DNA of 42,121 nucleotides, taken from Acidimicrobiia bacterium (GTDB taxonomy: Bacteria; Actinomycetota; Acidimicrobiia; Spongiisociales; ZC4RG35). This document shows, piece by piece, positions 31,020 through 38,555 of the stretch. A program made the translations under genes and the position numbers. Position 1 is the first letter of the stretch. The number at the start of each line of letters is the position of its first letter. The stretch is taken from the NCBI GenBank assembly GCA_017577575.1, contig PKRG01000025.1:1-42121 (forward strand), written 5' to 3'. Under the pieces are notes generated by a model, which did not search any database, was not told the origin of the DNA, and saw only the letters and a program-made list of their open reading frames with translations.

Positions 31020-31187
31020 GTGGAGAGACGGCGCATCGACAACCCGCGAATGACGGCGACGGGTAGCGGCGCGTGGCTCTCGCTCTCCGGCAATCCGATC
31101 GAGCCTCTTCACGGCAAGAACTCGGTCGTCGCCCAACCGACTCTCGTCGTTCCGCTCATCGGCATTGCCCCCCGACGGCTTCGTTAG
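31020..31187 (+). CDS. Putative regulatory leader peptide (uORF) of the whiB7-like gene
   Basis: A 55-codon frame from GTG 31020 to TAG 31185-31187, with GAGG 5 nt before the GTG; an in-frame ATG at 31050 has no ribosome site. The peptide begins VERRRID and ends IAPRRLR and resembles no enzyme. WhiB7 genes of mycobacteria and streptomycetes have such uORFs, whose translation state decides whether the downstream attenuator terminates. Here the last codons (31171-31182) are exactly the bases that can pair with the terminator's 5' arm. Coding status is inferred from position and start context only. Confidence 0.5.
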   Translation: MERRRIDNPRMTATGSGAWLSLSGNPIEPLHGKNSVVAQPTLVVPLIGIAPRRLR

Positions 31188-31249
31188 AACCGATCACCTC
31201 CTCAATCCGTTTAGAAGCCGCCGGGTCCTCAGAAATCGGCGGCTCTTTT
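31171..31249 (+). terminator. Attenuator of the whiB7-like gene: terminator and competing antiterminator
   Basis: AGCCGCCG (31216-31223) and CGGCGGCT (31237-31244) form an 8-bp stem with a 13-nt loop, followed by CTTTT, a proper intrinsic terminator 30 bp before the whiB7-like ATG. Upstream, CCCGACGGCTTC (31171-31182) is complementary at 11 of 12 positions to GAAGCCGCCGGG (31214-31225), which contains the terminator's 5' arm. The two structures are mutually exclusive, and the antiterminator bases sit in the final uORF codons. Confidence 0.75.
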
Positions 31250-31279
31250 CGTGGCCGCATCACTTCGAAAGGTTTGCGC

Positions 31280-31582
31280 ATGAGAGACATCTACAGATTG
31301 GGTCGCTGCAGCGACGGCGCCGACCACGACCTGTTCTTCAGCCAGGACGCCAAGGACCTGGCCAAGGCGCAGGCGATCTGCGCAGAGTGCCCGGTGCGGC
31401 TGAAGTGCTTGGCTCTGGCCCTCGAGGAGGGATTGGAGTACGGCGTCTGGGGTGGTGTGATCTTCTGGGAAGGCCAGGCCTTCCACCGGAAGCGGGGTCG
31501 GGGCCGGCCTCGTCACTCGGAGGCCCACCTGCCGGTCGAAGCCGACCGGGAAGAGCTGTTCGAGCTCGTCAAGTCGGCTTAG
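31280..31582 (+). CDS. whiB7: WhiB7-like Fe-S transcriptional regulator with AT-hook
   Basis: A 100-aa WhiB-family protein. Cys10, Cys34, Cys37 and Cys43 (ICAECPVRLKC) would hold the [4Fe-4S] cluster, GVWGG (55-59) is the beta-turn that contacts the sigma factor, and KRGRGRPR (71-78) is an AT-hook. The AT-hook is the mark of WhiB7, which binds the primary sigma factor and activates intrinsic antibiotic-resistance genes at promoters with AT-rich -35 upstream DNA. The long leader with uORF and attenuator is also WhiB7-like. Start ATG 31280, with AAAGG upstream. It converges on a primary-type sigma factor gene 10 bp away. The targets are not in this window as far as I can see. Confidence 0.88.
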   Translation: MRDIYRLGRCSDGADHDLFFSQDAKDLAKAQAICAECPVRLKCLALALEEGLEYGVWGGVIFWEGQAFHRKRGRGRPRHSEAHLPVEADREELFELVKSA

Positions 31583-31592
31583 ACCGGCGGTG

Positions 31593-32534
31593 TCAGGACG
31601 CTGTTCGGGCCGCCAGCTCCAGCTGGAGTGACTTCGGGTCATCGAGGTCTCCCTTGCGGAGCTTCTCAATGGCCCGAGTCTCGATCTGGCGGATGCGCTC
31701 GCGGGTGACGTTGAACTCCCGGCCGACCTCGTCGAGGGTCGCCGGCTCCTGGCCGTTCAGCCCGAAGCGCATCTCGAGAATTCGCCGTTCCCGGTCGTCG
31801 AGGCGCTGCAGGACGATCTTGAGGCTCTCGAGGTGGATCTGTTTCATCACCTGTTCGAACGCCGGGATGGCGTCCGTGTCCTCGATGAAGTCCCCGAGAA
31901 CGGCGGTGTCGTCCCCGACCGGCTGATAGATCGAGACCGGTTCGGGGGCGAGACGCTTGGCGTCGCGGACCTTGGCGAGGGCCACTCCCGATTCCGCGGC
32001 GATCTCCTCGTCGGTCGGGTTGCGGCCGAGACGCTTCAAGAGGTTGTTCTCGGCGGTCTGCACCGCCGAGATCGTGTCGATCATGTGGACGGGTACCCGG
32101 ATGGTCCGCGACTTGTCGGCGATGGCCCGTGTTATCGCCTGGCGGATCCACCAGGTGGCGTAGGTGGAGAACTTGAACCCCTTGCGGTACTCGAACTTCT
32201 CCACCGCCCGGATCAGACCCAGGTTGCCTTCCTGGATCAGGTCCAGGAACGTCATGTTCGATGCGGGATACCGCTTGGCGATGGAGACGACCAGGCGCAG
32301 GTTGGCCTGGATGAACTCACCGCGGGCCCGGTCGCCTTCGGCCACCTTGCGTCTCAAGCGGACGCGCTCTTTCGGATCGGTGGTGTGCTCGAGGGCCTTG
32401 GCGGCCTTGCGGCCTTCCTCCATGACCTTGGCCAGCCGGACTTCGTCCTCGGCTGTCAGGAGCGGGTACTTGCCGATGCCATCCAGGTAACGACGGATGG
32501 CCTCGCTGTCGGTTTCACGCTGGGTGCTTGCCAT
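31593..32534 (-). CDS. RNA polymerase sigma factor, sigma-70 group 1/2 (RpoD/SigB-like)
   Basis: A 313-aa sigma factor without the long region 1.1 of vegetative RpoD. Region 1.2 is AIRRYLDGIGKYPLLTAEDE; region 2 holds NLRLVVSIAKRY, FLDLIQEGNLGLIRAVEKFE and FSTYATWWIRQAITRAIADK; region 4 is LDEVGREFNVTRERIRQIET. These are the near-invariant primary-sigma sequences, so it recognises TTGACA/TATAAT-type promoters. The C-terminus (KLRKGDLDDPKSLQLELAAR) differs from the usual end of actinobacterial SigA, hinting at a group-2 paralogue (SigB/HrdA-like), but it could be the principal factor. The start is ATG 32534 with GGAG upstream. The 134-bp gap upstream should hold its promoter; I see no clear hexamer pair there. 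Confidence 0.93.
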   Translation of the reverse strand: MASTQRETDSEAIRRYLDGIGKYPLLTAEDEVRLAKVMEEGRKAAKALEHTTDPKERVRLRRKVAEGDRARGEFIQANLRLVVSIAKRYPASNMTFLDLIQEGNLGLIRAVEKFEYRKGFKFSTYATWWIRQAITRAIADKSRTIRVPVHMIDTISAVQTAENNLLKRLGRNPTDEEIAAESGVALAKVRDAKRLAPEPVSIYQPVGDDTAVLGDFIEDTDAIPAFEQVMKQIHLESLKIVLQRLDDRERRILEMRFGLNGQEPATLDEVGREFNVTRERIRQIETRAIEKLRKGDLDDPKSLQLELAARTAS

Positions 32535-32668
32535 ATCTCCAACACATCAGATGCTCGAGATATCGGCTCGATACATCCGAATATGAAGCGGCCGGGCGGA
32601 TCAAATGCCTTTGTTCCGGGCGGGCTAGTCACTCCCGGGTGGGCGTCGAGAGCGTGCTGGGACGGCCG

Positions 32669-33742
32669 CTACATGTTCTTCGCCACCGAGATGAAGGACC
32701 TGTCCTTCTCGGTGGCGAGCTCCTCGTCGACGGCCACGACCACCGCCGTGATCGGGACGGCGAGGAAGGCGCCGGGGATGCCGAAGGCGACGCCGCCCAC
32801 TGCGATCACCAGCAACACGACCAGCGGGTGGAGCTGCATGGTCCGGCCGAACACCAGCGGCATCACGATGTCGCCCTCGAGCTGCTGGACGCCGAGGACG
32901 ATGCCGAAGACGATCAAGGCGTCGGTCCACCCGCCGTTGACGAGAGCCACCGCCACCGCCACGAGGCCCGAGAGGAACGCGCCGACCAGGGGAAAGAAGG
33001 CGCCGAGGAACACGAGGATGGCGAGCGGCAGCACCAGCGGAACTCCGACGATGAGAAGGCCGATGGCGATCGCGGTGGCGTCGACGATCCCGGTGATCGC
33101 CAGGCCTTTCACGTAACGGTTCAGGGTCCGCCACGCCGCGGCGGCGCCCCGGCGGAACCGGTCGGCGGATCGGGGCGACATGCGATCGGCGATGCGGGCG
33201 GCGACCCTGTCGCCGTCCTTGAGCACGAAGAAGGCGACGATCAGGGCCAGGATCGTCCCGGTGACGATCTCGACCACCGCCGCCGCCCCGCTGAGCAGGC
33301 CGGATCCCAAGCCGGCGGCTTGCTCCCGGAGCTGTTCCAGCAGCTGCTGCGAGTAGCGCTCGACGTCTTGGGGGGACAGGCCGAATGGCCCGTCGCTCAG
33401 CCAGGCGAGCACCGCCTCGTACGCCTCCACCAGGTCGGCGCCCAGCGGCTCGAACCCGGCGGCGAGCTGGGGGATGACCACCAGGGCGACGCCCACCAGT
33501 GCCATCACCGCCCCGAGGATCACCGTCCACGTGGCCACGATGGGCGGCCATCCACGTCGTTTCAGGCTCTGGACCGGCCCCCACAGGATGGCGGCGGGGA
33601 AGAGGCCGATCACCACCGACAGGACCACGACGGATACGGCCTGGAGGACCTGCCACCCGAAGTAGACGGTGGCGCCGATGACCAGCAGCCGCCACGAGAT
33701 CGCGGCCGTCTCACGCAGCCATTTGGGTACGTGGTCTTCCAG
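32669..33742 (-). CDS. AI-2E/PerM-family membrane protein
   Basis: A 357-aa multi-pass membrane protein of the PF01594 family, whose members export small molecules or act as Na+/H+ antiporters; the substrate is unknown. N-terminal helices (WRLLVIGATVYFGWQVLQAV, VVLSVVIGLFPAAILWGPVQ), a periplasmic stretch around SQQLLEQLREQAAGLGSGLL, and the family C-terminal block (LGVQQLEGDIVMPLVFGRTM, LHPLVVLLVIAVGGVAFGIP) are clear. The start is taken as CTG 33742: AAGGAGG lies 6 nt upstream, the added residues (EDHVPKWLRETAAISW) match the family N-terminus, and a TACACT -10 lies above. Starting at GTG 33628 would delete the first helix. Confidence 0.88.
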   Translation of the reverse strand: MEDHVPKWLRETAAISWRLLVIGATVYFGWQVLQAVSVVVLSVVIGLFPAAILWGPVQSLKRRGWPPIVATWTVILGAVMALVGVALVVIPQLAAGFEPLGADLVEAYEAVLAWLSDGPFGLSPQDVERYSQQLLEQLREQAAGLGSGLLSGAAAVVEIVTGTILALIVAFFVLKDGDRVAARIADRMSPRSADRFRRGAAAAWRTLNRYVKGLAITGIVDATAIAIGLLIVGVPLVLPLAILVFLGAFFPLVGAFLSGLVAVAVALVNGGWTDALIVFGIVLGVQQLEGDIVMPLVFGRTMQLHPLVVLLVIAVGGVAFGIPGAFLAVPITAVVVAVDEELATEKDRSFISVAKNM

Positions 33743-33767
33743 TTCGGCCCTCCTTGTGGTGGCGGCC

Positions 33768-33773
33768 AGTGTA
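33768..33773 (-). promoter_or_regulatory. -10 element of the AI-2E/PerM gene
   Basis: TACACT on the minus strand, about 25 nt before the proposed CTG start and above its AAGGAGG site. It supports the longer N-terminus. No recognisable -35. Confidence 0.35.
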
Positions 33774-33905
33774 CGAGTGGAGGCGATGAGAGCCCGTGCT
33801 CTGCTCCCGGGTGCTTATTTCGGTGGGAGTAGTGCACGCGTTTGCCTAGGTTGGGGAGGGACCTCCTCGTTTGGGTGCATACGAGTCGGGTCGTGTGGTC
33901 CGCGG

Positions 33906-33941
33906 GTCGGCGTGGCGGTCCTTCCTTCTCGCCACGCCGAC
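33906..33941. other. Strong 12-bp hairpin upstream of tRNA-Val
   Basis: GTCGGCGTGGCG (33906-33917) pairs perfectly with CGCCACGCCGAC (33930-33941) around a pyrimidine-rich 12-nt loop. It lies in the 271-bp gap between the divergent AI-2E/PerM gene and tRNA-Val, where no terminator is needed for either. Together with the CG-rich repeats around 33958-33985 it is the only structure I see there; it could belong to a small RNA. Confidence 0.5.
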
Positions 33942-34013
33942 TCGAGGGGCCCGTTCGGTCCGCCGGCCGATGTCAGCCGGCCGGAGCCCGCCTAGACTTT
34001 CGGTCGATTCCCC

Positions 34014-34090
34014 GGGCGTTTAGCTCAGTTGGCTAGAGCACTGCCCTTACAAGGCAGGGGTCGGCGGTTCGAGTCCGTCAACGCCCACCA
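34014..34090 (+). tRNA. tRNA-Val (anticodon TAC)
   Basis: A complete 77-nt cloverleaf including encoded CCA. Acceptor stem GGGCGTT/AACGCCC pairs fully; D arm GCTC-AGTTGGCTA-GAGC; anticodon stem CTGCC/GGCAG with loop CTTACAA and anticodon TAC at 34048-34050; T arm GGCGG-TTCGAGT-CCGTC with one G-U pair. It reads GUA-type valine codons. A DUF222-HNH gene follows 84 bp downstream. Confidence 0.97.
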
Positions 34091-34162
34091 GTCACCCTCG
34101 CGCCCGCAAGCACGCCCTGACCGCGACCTCTCGCGCTCTCCGAATCTGTCACAGGCGTCCCG

Positions 34163-34168
34163 TAGTGT
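34163..34168 (+). promoter_or_regulatory. -10 element for leaderless DUF222-HNH transcript
   Basis: TAGTGT followed by 6 nt (CGGGGC) and ATG 34175; no Shine-Dalgarno sequence. Same geometry as at pncA, pncB and the NIF3-family gene. Confidence 0.5.
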
Positions 34169-34174
34169 CGGGGC

Positions 34175-35473
34175 ATGGCGGAGAGTGGGGTGCGAGAGAA
34201 GGGCTTGGGGGAGAGAGGCCCCGACGAGATCGCTTCTCTGATCGCAGGTCTCGCTCGCCTGGGCCCCGGAGTCCTGGCATACCTGGCTTTCGACCAGGTG
34301 GACCGCAGGCGGCTGAACGGTCATCAGTTGGTGGAGGTGATAAAGGCCCGGGCCCGCCTGATCTCCCATCTCCAAGCCGAGCTGTGCGCGGACATCGCCG
34401 AACTGGCCCACACTCCCGAAGGCGGACCGGACTCACCCCCCGAGAGGACCGAATTCGTCGACGAGTTCGTGGTGGACGAGGTGGCGGCGGCGTTGCGGTC
34501 GACGGCGAGGGCGGCCGACGCCCAGGTGACGCTGGCGCTGCGGTTGTCCCGTCTTCCCAGGGTGTGGGAGGCGCTGTATCTAGGCGAGATCGACCTGGCC
34601 CGGGCGCGGGTCATCTGTGAGGAGACGGCGCACCTCTCCGACGAGGAGGCCGAAGCGGTGGCCGCCGAGATCGTGGAAGAGGCCCCGAACCTGACCACCG
34701 TCCAACTGGGTCGGCGGCTGCGCCGCCTGGTGACCGAGAAGAACCCCGAAGCTGCCAAGCGTCGCTACGAGAGGGGTGTGGAGGAGCGCCGGGTGGAGAC
34801 GGGTTCGAACCCGGACGGCACCGCCGAGCTGTGGGGCCGCCAGTTGCCGGCCGACCGGGTGGCGGCGGCATGGCAGCGGATCACCGCGATGGCCAAGAGC
34901 CTGCGCCGGATGGGCGACGAGAGGAACCTCGACCAGATCCGCGCCGACATCTTGTTGGACCTGCTCGACGGGAGGACGGATCACCGGGCAGGAGCAAGAG
35001 GCGGGGTCAGGCTGACCGTGGACCTGCCGACGCTGATGGGGATGGCCGACAAGGCAGGAGAGATCGAGGGATGGGGGCCCGTGGTGGCCGACCTGGCCCG
35101 CCAGATCGCCGAGGCGCAGACAGCCGGCACGTGGGAAGCGTCGGTGGTCGACCCCGAGACCGGCCAGCCGTTCTGGACCGGCATCACCCGGAGGCGCCCC
35201 ACGTCTGCCCAGCGGAGATTCGTCGAGGCCCGCAACCCCACCTGCGTGTTTCCCGGCTGCACCAGACCGGCGGTCGGCTGCCATCTGGATCACACCGTTC
35301 CCTATTCCGAGAACGGTGCGACGGCCCTCCACAATCTGGGGCCGCTCTGTGGCCGCCATCACCTGCGAGCCAAACACCGAGCCGGCTGGAAGGTCGTCCA
35401 GACCCCACCCGGCGCCTTCGAGTGGACCAGCCCGCGCGGCCACACCTACACCGTCCGCCCACCGCCGACCTGA
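34175..35473 (+). CDS. DUF222 / 13E12-repeat family protein with HNH nuclease domain
   Basis: A 432-aa protein typical of actinobacteria. The N-terminal DUF222 region (about 15-330) is largely helical and charged (HQLVEVIKARARLISHLQAE, RVWEALYLGEIDLARARVIC). The C-terminal HNH domain (about 357-405) has the Zn pair CVFPGC and LCGRHH and the catalytic LDHTVPY (His of HLDH), ending in HRAGWKV. Members occur in multiple copies per genome and are suspected to be selfish or mobile nucleases; the real role is unsettled. It lies directly after tRNA-Val, a frequent integration neighbourhood, but I found no repeated tRNA end or integrase. Confidence 0.92.
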   Translation: MAESGVREKGLGERGPDEIASLIAGLARLGPGVLAYLAFDQVDRRRLNGHQLVEVIKARARLISHLQAELCADIAELAHTPEGGPDSPPERTEFVDEFVVDEVAAALRSTARAADAQVTLALRLSRLPRVWEALYLGEIDLARARVICEETAHLSDEEAEAVAAEIVEEAPNLTTVQLGRRLRRLVTEKNPEAAKRRYERGVEERRVETGSNPDGTAELWGRQLPADRVAAAWQRITAMAKSLRRMGDERNLDQIRADILLDLLDGRTDHRAGARGGVRLTVDLPTLMGMADKAGEIEGWGPVVADLARQIAEAQTAGTWEASVVDPETGQPFWTGITRRRPTSAQRRFVEARNPTCVFPGCTRPAVGCHLDHTVPYSENGATALHNLGPLCGRHHLRAKHRAGWKVVQTPPGAFEWTSPRGHTYTVRPPPT

Positions 35474-35491
35474 AACTTCCTCTTCGTCGTC

Positions 35492-35497
35492 TACCGT
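35492..35497 (+). promoter_or_regulatory. -10 element for leaderless NIF3-family transcript
   Basis: TACCGT followed by 6 nt (CAGGTC) and ATG 35504. No ribosome site is present between it and the start. Confidence 0.5.
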
Positions 35498-35503
35498 CAG
35501 GTC

Positions 35504-36610
35504 ATGGCCACCGTCGCGTCGCTACTCGAGGAGCTCGGACGTCGCACCCGCCCCGATCGGGCGGCCGAATGGGACCCGGTCGGCCTCCAGTTCGGCGATC
35601 CGGACAAGGAGGTCGAGAAGGTGGCGGTCTGCCACGAAGTGGGCGAGGCCACGGTCGAGCGCCTGCTGGCGGAACGCCCCGACATGGTGGTCTCCTATCA
35701 CCCCCTCCTGTTCCGGCCCACCAACCGGCTCGTCGCCGGACGTTCCCCCGCCGGACGCGCCTACCGGCTGATCTCGGCCGGGATCGCCCTCGGCGTCACC
35801 CACACCGACTTCGACGCCGCTCCGGGAGGAACCGCCGACTCCCTGGCCGAGGCACTCGGGCTCGAAGACGTCGTCCCGTTCGGCCCGGTGGCGGGAGCGC
35901 CGCAGGTCAAGGTGGTGACGTTCGTGCCGGAACAGGACGTCGACTCGATCGTGGAGGCCATGTCGAGGGCGGGGGCGGGGCGGATCGGCAACTACCAGTG
36001 GTGCAGCTACCGCACCGAGGGGTTCGGCTCGTTCCTCGCCGCCGAGGGCGCCTCTCCGGTCGTCGGTGAAGCCGGTGCCCTCAACGTCGAGCCCGAGATG
36101 AGAGTGGAGATGATCGCCCCTGCCTCCCGACAGGACGCCGTGATCGCCGCTCTCGTGGCCGCCCACCCCTACGAGGAGCCGGCGTTCGACGTCTACGAGG
36201 TCCGCTCGAACCACGGTCTGATCGGAAGGGCGGGGACGTTCGGCGGTTCGCTGGCGGACTTGGTGGAGGTCGTCGCCGAGAAGCTGGGCCGCTCCGGCCT
36301 CAGGGTGGCCGGCGACCTCTCCGCCCGCGCCGAGCGTGTGGCGGTCGTGCCCGGCTCGGGCAGCTCTTTCATCTCGGCGGCGCGCAGTGCCGGGGCGGAC
36401 GCGATCGTCACCGGCGACGTCGACCACCATCGGGCCGTCGCCGCCCTCGACGGAGGCCTGGCCGTGGTCGACCCGGGCCACGCCGCCACCGAGCTCCCCG
36501 GGATGCGGAGCCTCGTGGGGACGGTGGAAGGCCTCGGTGTCGAGGTGATCGACCTGACGGGAGACGGCCGCGGGCCGTGGACGCCACTCGTCGCGGGACA
36601 ACTACCCTGA
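35504..36610 (+). CDS. NIF3/DUF34-family dinuclear-metal protein
   Basis: A 368-aa member of the widespread GTP cyclohydrolase 1 type 2/NIF3 family, which binds two metals in a hexameric toroid; the cellular role is debated. The long form with an inserted PII-like domain (about 130-230: QVKVVTFVPEQDVDSIVEAM, AALVAAHPYEEPAFDVYEV) is seen. Metal-site segments are VVSYHPLLFRP (Tyr65-His66), THTDFDAAPGG, TGDVDHHRAV and DPGHAATE. The YHP version of the usual HHP motif also occurs in eukaryotic NIF3L1, so it is a subgroup trait and not damage. The zinc-ribbon gene follows after 7 bp, the usual actinobacterial pairing. Confidence 0.93.
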   Translation: MATVASLLEELGRRTRPDRAAEWDPVGLQFGDPDKEVEKVAVCHEVGEATVERLLAERPDMVVSYHPLLFRPTNRLVAGRSPAGRAYRLISAGIALGVTHTDFDAAPGGTADSLAEALGLEDVVPFGPVAGAPQVKVVTFVPEQDVDSIVEAMSRAGAGRIGNYQWCSYRTEGFGSFLAAEGASPVVGEAGALNVEPEMRVEMIAPASRQDAVIAALVAAHPYEEPAFDVYEVRSNHGLIGRAGTFGGSLADLVEVVAEKLGRSGLRVAGDLSARAERVAVVPGSGSSFISAARSAGADAIVTGDVDHHRAVAALDGGLAVVDPGHAATELPGMRSLVGTVEGLGVEVIDLTGDGRGPWTPLVAGQLP

Positions 36611-36617
36611 CCCGGGC

Positions 36618-37325
36618 ATGGAGATACCTGCCCTCGCTGATCTCCTGGACGTCCAGGAGCTCGATCTCGAGATCGACCGGCTTCTCCACAGGCGCGCCAC
36701 GCTCCCCGAGCTCGAGCGCTACCGAGCCGCCCAGGAGCAGATCGACGCCCTCGACGAGCAGATCTCCAAGCTCTCCGACGAGGTCCGTCAGCTCGAGCTG
36801 TCGGTGGATAAGGCCGAAGGGGAGTTGGAGATGCTGGAGACGAAGCTGCAGGAGCAGGAGACCCGCCTGTTCGCCGGCGGCATGTCCGCCCGGGAGACCG
36901 AGAACATGCGCCTCGAGGTCCAGGCTCTGCGGAACCAGCAGGGGACCTACGAGGAGCGCATCCTCGGCTTGCTGGACGAGCTCGATCCCAAGCGGGAGGA
37001 GCTGGAGAGGCTGCAGAAGGAGCGCCAGGCTCTCGCCGAGGAGAAGGACTCGCTCGAGGCGGTCATCTCGGCCGAATGGCGGCAGATCGACAACGAGATC
37101 GCTCGAAAGGAAGAGCGGAAGAGGGAGGCGCTCGCCCCGATACCCGACGATCTGGTCGAGCTCTACGAGAAGCTGAGGGAGACCAAGGAGGGGGTGGCCG
37201 TCGGCCGGCTCGAACACGACACGTGCGGTGGGTGTCACATCCGCCTGTCGCCGGCGGAGGTGGCCGAGGCCAAAGAGAGCGACCCTCCCCGCTGCGTCCA
37301 CTGCCGGCGAATCCTCATCATCTGA
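36618..37325 (+). CDS. Coiled-coil protein with C-terminal C4 zinc ribbon (DUF164-like)
   Basis: A 235-aa cytosolic protein. Residues about 5-180 are a long helical hairpin rich in Glu, Leu, Arg and Gln heptads (EQIDALDEQISKLSDEVRQL, TKLQEQETRLFAGGMSAR). The C-terminus has a CxxC...CxxC zinc ribbon (DTCGGCHIRLSP and PPRCVHCRRIL). Family members are nucleic-acid-binding or flagella-associated in other phyla; in actinobacteria they sit next to the NIF3-family gene, as here. Start ATG 36618, 7 bp after the NIF3-family stop, so co-transcription is likely, although TACCCT at 36603 could also start a short-leader message. Confidence 0.92.
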   Translation: MEIPALADLLDVQELDLEIDRLLHRRATLPELERYRAAQEQIDALDEQISKLSDEVRQLELSVDKAEGELEMLETKLQEQETRLFAGGMSARETENMRLEVQALRNQQGTYEERILGLLDELDPKREELERLQKERQALAEEKDSLEAVISAEWRQIDNEIARKEERKREALAPIPDDLVELYEKLRETKEGVAVGRLEHDTCGGCHIRLSPAEVAEAKESDPPRCVHCRRILII

Positions 37326-37328
37326 GCA

Positions 37329-37841
37329 GTGCTGTTCTGGCGTCTCGGCGCGATCACCTTCCTGTTCAGGTGGATCTTCCGGGATCCGATCGTCGACATG
37401 CGCTTCCTGGCGCTCGGCGTCGTGGTCCCGGACGTGATCGACCTCCTCGCCGCCACCATTCTCGGCGCCGAGTACGCCCGTCTCTGGGGCCACACCCTCG
37501 CCCTCCCCACCTTGCTGGCGATCGGCATCCTCCTCACCACCCGGCGGGGGAGGCGTCGGCGGGGGTGGATGGCCCTGGTGGTCGCCTGGATGCTCCACCT
37601 GGTGGTCGACCAGATGTGGCTCCACGAGGCGGTGCTCTTCTGGCCGTTCTTCGGCTGGGACATCGTCATTCCGGCGACCGGCGGCTTCTGGGCGGCGGCC
37701 TGGCAACGCGCCCTGTCCGATCCGTGGCGGTGGGTCCTGGAGCTCGTGGGGCTCGGCTATCTGGCCTGGCTGTTCGCGGCCAGCGGTCTGCGCGACAGGA
37801 AGGCGCGTGAGCGGCTCATCGCCACCGGACGCCTCGGTTGA
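37329..37841 (+). CDS. Small membrane-bound metal-dependent hydrolase-like protein (YdjM/DUF457-like)
   Basis: A 170-aa membrane protein with about four hydrophobic segments. Short motifs with acidic and His residues near the membrane face (VVVPDVIDLLAA, LWGHTLALP, WMLHLVVDQMWLHE) resemble the YdjM/LexA-regulated inner-membrane hydrolase group, an assignment of medium strength. The start is GTG 37329, only 3 nt after the zinc-ribbon gene's stop, so it belongs to the same transcript. Function unknown. Confidence 0.75.
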   Translation: MLFWRLGAITFLFRWIFRDPIVDMRFLALGVVVPDVIDLLAATILGAEYARLWGHTLALPTLLAIGILLTTRRGRRRRGWMALVVAWMLHLVVDQMWLHEAVLFWPFFGWDIVIPATGGFWAAAWQRALSDPWRWVLELVGLGYLAWLFAASGLRDRKARERLIATGRLG

Positions 37842-37879
37842 GGTGTTGGCCGCCGGGTAGAGTGTGGCGGGCTAAGCGC

Positions 37880-38551
37880 ATGCGCTCCTCGCCTTCCCTC
37901 CGTTGGTGGCTCGTTCCCGCGCTGGTTCTCGTAGCGGCATGCTTCGGGGACGCCGAACCGGTCGAGACCACGCTCCCTCCCCAGATGGAGCCGGTCGACG
38001 TGGTCGACGCACTCTTGACCGCCCTCCACGAAGGACGATTCGAGGACACGCCCGCTTTCACTGACGTCGAACAGGCCAGCTTGGTGTCACTCGCCGAAGG
38101 GGCCGACGCCACCGAGATAGTCGAGGCGTTGGAAGAGGACCCCGACGCCGTGGCAGCCAACTTCTGGTCGGGGTTCGCCCAGACCCTCGACCCCGACCTC
38201 GACCCGTCCGCCGTCGCCCTGCAGGCGGGAGAGCGGATCGAGCTCGAAGGCCGCGTCTGGGTGCCGGTCACCGTGAGCGGCGTCGCCGAGTCCGAGCGGG
38301 TGTTCTATCTCCGCGACGCCGACGGGTGGAGGATCGACCTGATGGCGACGTTCGGCCATGTCCTGGCCGAGCGGCTGGTGCCCCGCGTGGAAGCCCTCCT
38401 GTCGTCGGCCAACACGAACGCCGCCACGCTGATCGCCATGTTGCGGGACTCTGCGCCGTCGCTGCAGGTCGCGGCGCAGAACCCCGATCTCGACCTCGCG
38501 GCCCACCAGGCGCTCATCGCCCTCCTCGAGAGGGTGACGAGAGCCACCTGA
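37880..38551 (+). CDS. Hypothetical lipoprotein
   Basis: A 223-aa exported protein. The signal peptide (MRSSPSLRWWLVPALVLVAAC) ends with lipobox LVAAC; after the Cys comes FGDAEPVETTLPPQMEPVDV, then a globular part with segments like VALQAGERIELEGRVWVPVT and RVFYLRDADGWRIDLMATFG, which recall NTF2-like or DUF4878-type domains of other lipoproteins. No firm family. ATG 37880 is chosen since it puts the Arg residues right before the hydrophobic core; a longer frame upstream lacks signal-peptide logic. It lies 38 bp after the membrane-protein gene. Confidence 0.8.
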   Translation: MRSSPSLRWWLVPALVLVAACFGDAEPVETTLPPQMEPVDVVDALLTALHEGRFEDTPAFTDVEQASLVSLAEGADATEIVEALEEDPDAVAANFWSGFAQTLDPDLDPSAVALQAGERIELEGRVWVPVTVSGVAESERVFYLRDADGWRIDLMATFGHVLAERLVPRVEALLSSANTNAATLIAMLRDSAPSLQVAAQNPDLDLAAHQALIALLERVTRAT

Positions 38552-38555
38552 GGCT

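Noticed and set aside
32592..32623. Direct repeat CCGGGCGG (two copies 24 bp apart) before the sigma factor gene
   Set aside because: Short and GC-only; expected by chance in this composition, with no promoter geometry.
35689..35713. YHP instead of HHP in the NIF3-family metal motif taken as an inactivating change
   Set aside because: Eukaryotic NIF3L1 proteins have the same YHP version with intact surroundings, so it is a subgroup feature.
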